A stretch of DNA of 64,000 bases from Thermoplasmata archaeon. Lineage in GTDB: Archaea; Thermoplasmatota; Thermoplasmata; RBG-16-68-12; SOIM01. The first letter of the stretch is position 1; each line of letters starts with the position of its first letter. The stretch spans positions 124,001-188,000 of the forward strand of contig JAGLME010000015.1 in assembly GCA_023140195.1 (NCBI GenBank). The letters run 5' to 3'. Positions 60,624-64,000 of this stretch are shown one piece after another. Under the pieces are notes generated by a model, which had not been told where the DNA came from, did not search any database, and worked only from the letters and a program-made list of their open reading frames with translations. A program made the position numbers and the translations under genes.

Positions 60624-61600
60624 TTGACCGCCTCTGCCGCCTCCTTAGCGAAATATGTTAGGATCATAGTCGCGCCTGCTCTTCGAATGGCCAGCAAGGT
60701 CTCCAGCATGCTCTCCTTCCCATCGATCCATCCGTTCTGGGATGCGGCCTTCAACATGGCGTACTCTCCCGAGACCTGGTATGCTGCGAGAGGGACGGAG
60801 AATCTTGTGGAAAGCGCCTTGATCACATCCAGGTAGGGTAGGGCAGGTTTGACCATTACAATGTCGGCCCCTTCTTCCAGATCCAGTTCAACCTCCCTGA
60901 AGGCCTGGGTGAGGTTCGAAGGGTCCATCTGGTGGCTCTTGCGGTCTTTCGGCCCCGCTCCAAAGGAGGACTCGGCCGCTTCCCTGAAAGGACCGTAGAA
61001 GGAAGAGGCGAACTTGACAGCGTATGAGATGATGATCGTATCCTGAAATCCCTCCTGTTCCAGCTTGTTGCGTATGGCGCCGACCCTTCCATCCATCATG
61101 TCCGAGGGAGCGACGATGTCTGCGCCAGCTCTCGCGTACTCCAGAGAAGCCTTGGCATACAGTTCCAAAGCCTGATCGTTGAGGATATTCTCCCCGTCGA
61201 TGGGAGCGCAATGTCCGTGGTCCGTATATCCGCAAAGGCACACGTCGCAGGCCACCATCAATCGATCGCCCAGTTCCTCCTTGATCGCCCTCACTGCCGT
61301 CGGTACTATGCCCTCGGGGTTGTATGCCTCCGAACCCATGGCATCCTTCTTCTTGGGGACGCCGAAGAGCATCACCGCGGGAATACCAAGCTCTGAGACC
61401 TGATGGCACTCGTCCACCAGGGACCGCAAAGAATGTTGGGAAATGCCCGGCATGGACTCGATAGGGGTCGAATCTTCTTCCAGACCTTCCTTCACAAAGA
61501 TCGGTAGAATGAAGTTTGATGGTGAGAGGCTGTACTCGGTGATCATCTTGCGCACGAGGGGTTTATTCCTCAGTCTCCTCATCCGAATCTCTGGGTACAT
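60620..61600 (-). CDS. hemB: Porphobilinogen synthase (ALA dehydratase)
   Basis: The 326-residue protein has the zinc site DVCLCGYTDHGHC, Schiff-base lysines in SYAVKFASSFYGPF and IVMVKPALPYLD, and SDMMDGRVGAIR. Zinc-type enzyme joining two ALA. ATG 61600 with GGGGA upstream fits the usual MYPE...RRLR start; ATG 61606 two codons before is possible. It overlaps hemA by 38 nt. Confidence 0.95.
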   Translation of the reverse strand: MYPEIRMRRLRNKPLVRKMITEYSLSPSNFILPIFVKEGLEEDSTPIESMPGISQHSLRSLVDECHQVSELGIPAVMLFGVPKKKDAMGSEAYNPEGIVPTAVRAIKEELGDRLMVACDVCLCGYTDHGHCAPIDGENILNDQALELYAKASLEYARAGADIVAPSDMMDGRVGAIRNKLEQEGFQDTIIISYAVKFASSFYGPFREAAESSFGAGPKDRKSHQMDPSNLTQAFREVELDLEEGADIVMVKPALPYLDVIKALSTRFSVPLAAYQVSGEYAMLKAASQNGWIDGKESMLETLLAIRRAGATMILTYFAKEAAEAVK

Positions 61601-62840
61601 TTCCATTCCCCATGAACGTGTTGACGAACTTCTCCATGTCCACCCGCGTACTAGGGGTGGATCTAGCCTCCATTAGGAAGTTGTGCATTATCTTTTTTGT
61701 CAAAGACTTGGACATTACTTCCACGACGCTTTTTGTATCGGACTCGGAGTTCTCTAGCATTGAAAGTGCCCTCTCACATTCCCTCTGTCTTATGTCCTCG
61801 ACGTAGCTACTCAAAGAGGAAAGAAAAGTCTCAACGTGAAGGTTCTGGAGCTTGCCTTTGAACCGTCCCAGTTCGTCCTTTATTATGGCTTCGGCCTTAC
61901 TTGCCTCGTCTTGCCTCGCGGCCAGGTTCTGGGAGGATATGTCATGAAGGTCATCTATCGAGAAGTGTTGAACACCTTGGATGTCCTTGACGGCCGGATC
62001 TATGTCAGCCGGCATGGCGATGTCCACCAGGGTCAGTGGCTTCTCACGGCCTGCAACCGCGTTTCCCACCATTTCCTTGGTGACCAGCACCCTTGGACAT
62101 GAAGTTGCTGAGAATAGGATATCCGCATCTTTGAGCTCTGTCTGAAGCGCAGCGAAGTTCTCGGAACGGCCTGAATACACCTGGCAGAAGTCCTCCAGCT
62201 TCTCCGGGGTCCTGCCGATCACAACCAGTTCGTTCTTTCCGAACCTGTTGAGGTATTCGGCCACCAGGGAGCCCATGTTCCCTGTGCCCACCAGGAGCAC
62301 CTTCTTGTTCTCCAGCGGGTTGTGCTGATGCGCTAGGTCCATGGCTGCTGATGCTATCGACACCTTACCCTGGGATATCTTGGTCTCGGTCCTGACCCTC
62401 TTGCCCACGGACAACGCCTTCTGGAACAGAGGCTCAAGGACCTTCCCAGAGTACTGTCTCGTAGAAGAGAACTCTAACGCTCCCCGGACCTGACCCAGGA
62501 TCTGGGTCTCCCCGACGATCATGCTGTCCAGAGAGGAAGAGACCTTGAAAAGATGCTTCAGCGTCTCTATGTAAGCGGTAACGACCAAGTGCTCCGAAAT
62601 GTGTGCACCGTACCAGTCCAGCATGACCTTGCGGGCCTGGGACTTGCCTCGTTCTTCATCCTTTCCCGAGATGTAGAGCTCAAACCGGTTGCATGTCTGG
62701 AGGACGATGACCTCGCCTATATCGCTCTTGGACAAGAGCAGTTCACAGAACTCCCGCCTTTTGGGTTCCGTCAGGACCATGCGGTCAATGACTTCGATGG
62801 GGGCGGTCCTATGGGTCACTCTCAGATTTGCAACATACAT
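61563..62840 (-). CDS. hemA: Glutamyl-tRNA reductase
   Basis: The 425-residue protein has THRTAPIEVIDRM, the catalytic cysteine in VLQTCNRFELY, VGETQILGQVRGAL and VGTGNMGSLVAEYL of the NADPH domain, then a C-terminal helical dimer domain. It makes glutamate-1-semialdehyde from charged tRNA-Glu. ATG 62840 has GGGAGG eight nt upstream; a longer start at 62870 lacks support. Overlaps the upstream gene by 32 nt. Confidence 0.95.
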   Translation of the reverse strand: MYVANLRVTHRTAPIEVIDRMVLTEPKRREFCELLLSKSDIGEVIVLQTCNRFELYISGKDEERGKSQARKVMLDWYGAHISEHLVVTAYIETLKHLFKVSSSLDSMIVGETQILGQVRGALEFSSTRQYSGKVLEPLFQKALSVGKRVRTETKISQGKVSIASAAMDLAHQHNPLENKKVLLVGTGNMGSLVAEYLNRFGKNELVVIGRTPEKLEDFCQVYSGRSENFAALQTELKDADILFSATSCPRVLVTKEMVGNAVAGREKPLTLVDIAMPADIDPAVKDIQGVQHFSIDDLHDISSQNLAARQDEASKAEAIIKDELGRFKGKLQNLHVETFLSSLSSYVEDIRQRECERALSMLENSESDTKSVVEVMSKSLTKKIMHNFLMEARSTPSTRVDMEKFVNTFMGNGNVPRDSDEETEE

Positions 62841-63441
62841 TGTAGACCTCCCAAGCCTTCGCCTGGGCACCCTCCAGATCGTTCTCCCTCACCCTACCAG
62901 CCACATCCGGATCTCCATATATCGCAGAAAGAACACGGTTCTTCTCTTCGGATCCGATGAGCTTCTCCCTTATCGGGCCAAGCACTTCGAGCCATCTTGC
63001 CTTTTCGGGTATCCAGATGTCAACTTCCTCCCTGATCCTGCGCGCAAGGAAGGGACATTCACCCGAGGTCGATACCGACACGCTGAGTTTGCCATCATGT
63101 GATAGAGCTGGAAAGAGAATGGTGGATGATTCAGGATCATCAACCACATTGACCAGTATCCCGCGGTCCCTGCAGAAATCCCCTATGGCTCTGTTCATCT
63201 CATTGTCCGAAAGAGCTCCTATCACGAGTGAGGCGTTCGCAGGAATGGATCCTGGTATGTCCTGGGGTTTCAAGTCAGTGATACTAAGCTTCACATGATC
63301 CGGCATCGGGAGGGAATCTTTGGCAACAACTGTTATGTCCTTGGTAAAATTGGAAATATACTCCACCTTTCGATGACCTACTCGACCTCCTCCGAAGACG
63401 ATGACAGGCCCTTCCAGTTTCAGTACAGTGGGCAGACTCAT
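62809..63441 (-). CDS. sirC: Precorrin-2 dehydrogenase (SirC/Met8 type)
   Basis: The 210-residue protein has an N-terminal NAD motif VFGGGRVGHRKVEYI, VVDDPESSTILFPA and SVSTSGECPFLARRIREEVD, as in Met8p/CysG-N. It oxidises precorrin-2 to sirohydrochlorin; some members also insert iron. No separate chelatase is visible. GAGGAAGGGG precedes the ATG. A 6-bp inverted repeat ATAACG/CGTTAT (63458-63463, 63473-63478) lies between this gene and ahbB. Confidence 0.88.
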   Translation of the reverse strand: MSLPTVLKLEGPVIVFGGGRVGHRKVEYISNFTKDITVVAKDSLPMPDHVKLSITDLKPQDIPGSIPANASLVIGALSDNEMNRAIGDFCRDRGILVNVVDDPESSTILFPALSHDGKLSVSVSTSGECPFLARRIREEVDIWIPEKARWLEVLGPIREKLIGSEEKNRVLSAIYGDPDVAGRVRENDLEGAQAKAWEVYNVCCKSESDP

Positions 63442-63474
63442 TCCCCTTCCTCGAATAATAACGCTGTTAAGTCG

Positions 63475-63945
63475 TTATCTGATATTATTCTCTTTCGGTA
63501 TCTCGAACGGAATCTTCTTGAACTCCTTTATGGAGAACATGATGCGGTAGCCCTGAATGCCGGTGGTGCTTACGATTTCATGGGCCCGGTCCAGACCCTC
63601 TTCTCTTGTCCTTGCGTGTATCATGAAGAACAGATTGTAGTCCCAACCCGACCGAGCGTAGCAGTGGGTGACGTCTGGTTCCGACGCAATCTCGCGACCA
63701 ACATCATCTAGTTCCTCTTCCGGGACATTGAGAACTGTCATGGGATTCCCTGCGAATCCTACCTTCCTGTGTGAAATCGAAGGGCCAAAGCGGCGTATGA
63801 CTCCTCTGTCCAGCAGATCATTGCACATAATCATAACTCCCTCTTCCTTCATGCCCAGACGGTCAGCTATCTCTGCGAAGGGTCTTTTGGTCAACGGTAG
63901 TCGTTGCACTTCTCTCAGGAGGTCCTTCTCTTCTTCAGATATCAA
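63475..63945 (-). CDS. ahbB: Siroheme decarboxylase subunit, AhbA/B type
   Basis: The 156-residue Lrp/AsnC-like protein has an HTH (RPFAEIADRLGMKEEGVMIMCNDLLDRGVIRRFGPSISHRKVGF) and a RAM-like domain VTHCYARSGWDYNLFFMIHARTREE and SIKEFKKIPFEI. AhbA/AhbB together decarboxylate siroheme. TTG 63945 has GGTG upstream. It overlaps the partial gene before it by 11 nt. Confidence 0.88.
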   Translation of the reverse strand: MISEEEKDLLREVQRLPLTKRPFAEIADRLGMKEEGVMIMCNDLLDRGVIRRFGPSISHRKVGFAGNPMTVLNVPEEELDDVGREIASEPDVTHCYARSGWDYNLFFMIHARTREEGLDRAHEIVSTTGIQGYRIMFSIKEFKKIPFEIPKENNIR

Positions 63946-64000
63946 GTTTCACACCTATCTTGAACATCTTTGTCACTGGCATTTTGATAGCCGACAAGCC
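63935..64000 (-). CDS. Partial gene 3' end, probably ahbA
   Basis: Twenty-one open codons reach the window edge and end at TGA 63935: GLSAIKMPVTKMFKIGVKLDI. The KMFKIGVKLD ending resembles the tail of Lrp-like siroheme decarboxylases, and the position before ahbB fits AhbA, its partner. The rest lies beyond the window. Confidence 0.55.
   Translation of the reverse strand, partial: GLSAIKMPVTKMFKIGVKLDI

Noticed and set aside
1-64000. CRISPR arrays, complete insertion sequences, prophage genes, rRNA
   Set aside because: None seen: no regularly spaced repeats, no full transposase or integrase, no structural phage genes and no rRNA stretches.

Overview
This window comes from an archaeal chromosome. 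The evidence is a TATA-binding protein gene, an archaeal exosome/proteasome gene array, RNase P proteins Rnp2 and Rnp4, ribosomal proteins eS17 and eL43, RpoP, prefoldin beta, Cbf5 and an SBDS homologue. Many genes have a TATA box about 26 nt upstream of the start codon and no leader, as in archaea. FtsZ, siroheme-dependent (Ahb) heme synthesis, acyl-CoA metabolism, PKD and beta-helix surface proteins and an AGT-like/endonuclease V fusion point to a heterotrophic euryarchaeon, most likely Thermoplasmatota. That placement is inference; no rRNA is present. The window is almost wholly coding. I see no complete mobile element, prophage or CRISPR array.

Positions 1-9.2 kb hold a hydantoinase/oxoprolinase-type hyuAB pair cut by the left edge, a V4R-domain protein, a stand-alone NifB, a dCMP deaminase, a secreted beta-helix/fibronectin protein, a metallo-beta-lactamase-fold hydrolase and a NifU-type scaffold. 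Positions 9.4-18.7 kb are central metabolism: a four-gene 2-oxoacid chain-elongation operon (synthase, dehydratase large and small subunits, dehydrogenase), an AMP-forming acyl-CoA synthetase and a four-subunit pyruvate/2-oxoacid:ferredoxin oxidoreductase. Positions 20.7-25.3 kb carry a thiolase with its DUF35 partner, 3-hydroxyacyl-CoA dehydrogenase, enoyl-CoA hydratase and an M29-type peptidase. Positions 25.6-34.5 kb mix eS17, a three-gene ABC exporter, Rnp4, an M24 peptidase, DUF402, a GNAT enzyme, a KaiC/Rad55-like ATPase and a winged-helix NTPase.

Positions 34.5-45.5 kb contain a PKD surface protein, a histone-deacetylase-family hydrolase, a CBS/HPF fusion protein that may be a ribosome dimerization factor, acylphosphatase, a TatD-like hydrolase, TBP, a ketopantoate-reductase-family protein, an AGT-like/endonuclease V fusion, an amidohydrolase, RNase HII and an SCP2 protein. 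Positions 45.5-54.5 kb are an RNA-processing and proteolysis array: an elongator tRNA-Met with an unusually placed insertion, ftsZ, rnp2, psmA, SBDS, rrp4, rrp41, rrp42, eL43, rpoP, pcc1, prefoldin beta, a DUF106 membrane protein, cmk and cbf5. After a DUF4261 gene and tRNA-Ser(GGA), positions 55.8-64 kb are a leftward operon for tetrapyrrole synthesis. It encodes glutamyl-tRNA to uroporphyrinogen III (HemA, HemL, HemB, HemC, HemD), then siroheme (CobA, a SirC-type dehydrogenase) and the alternative heme route (AhbA/B decarboxylases, AhbC).

The less ordinary items are the AGT-like domain lacking its acceptor cysteine fused to endonuclease V, the CBS/HPF fusion, the tRNA-Met insertion 5' of the anticodon stem, a short repeat built around a 20-nt palindrome occurring three times, an inverted repeat over the amidohydrolase promoter, paired hairpins before tRNA-Ser, and several short reading frames or gene remnants.
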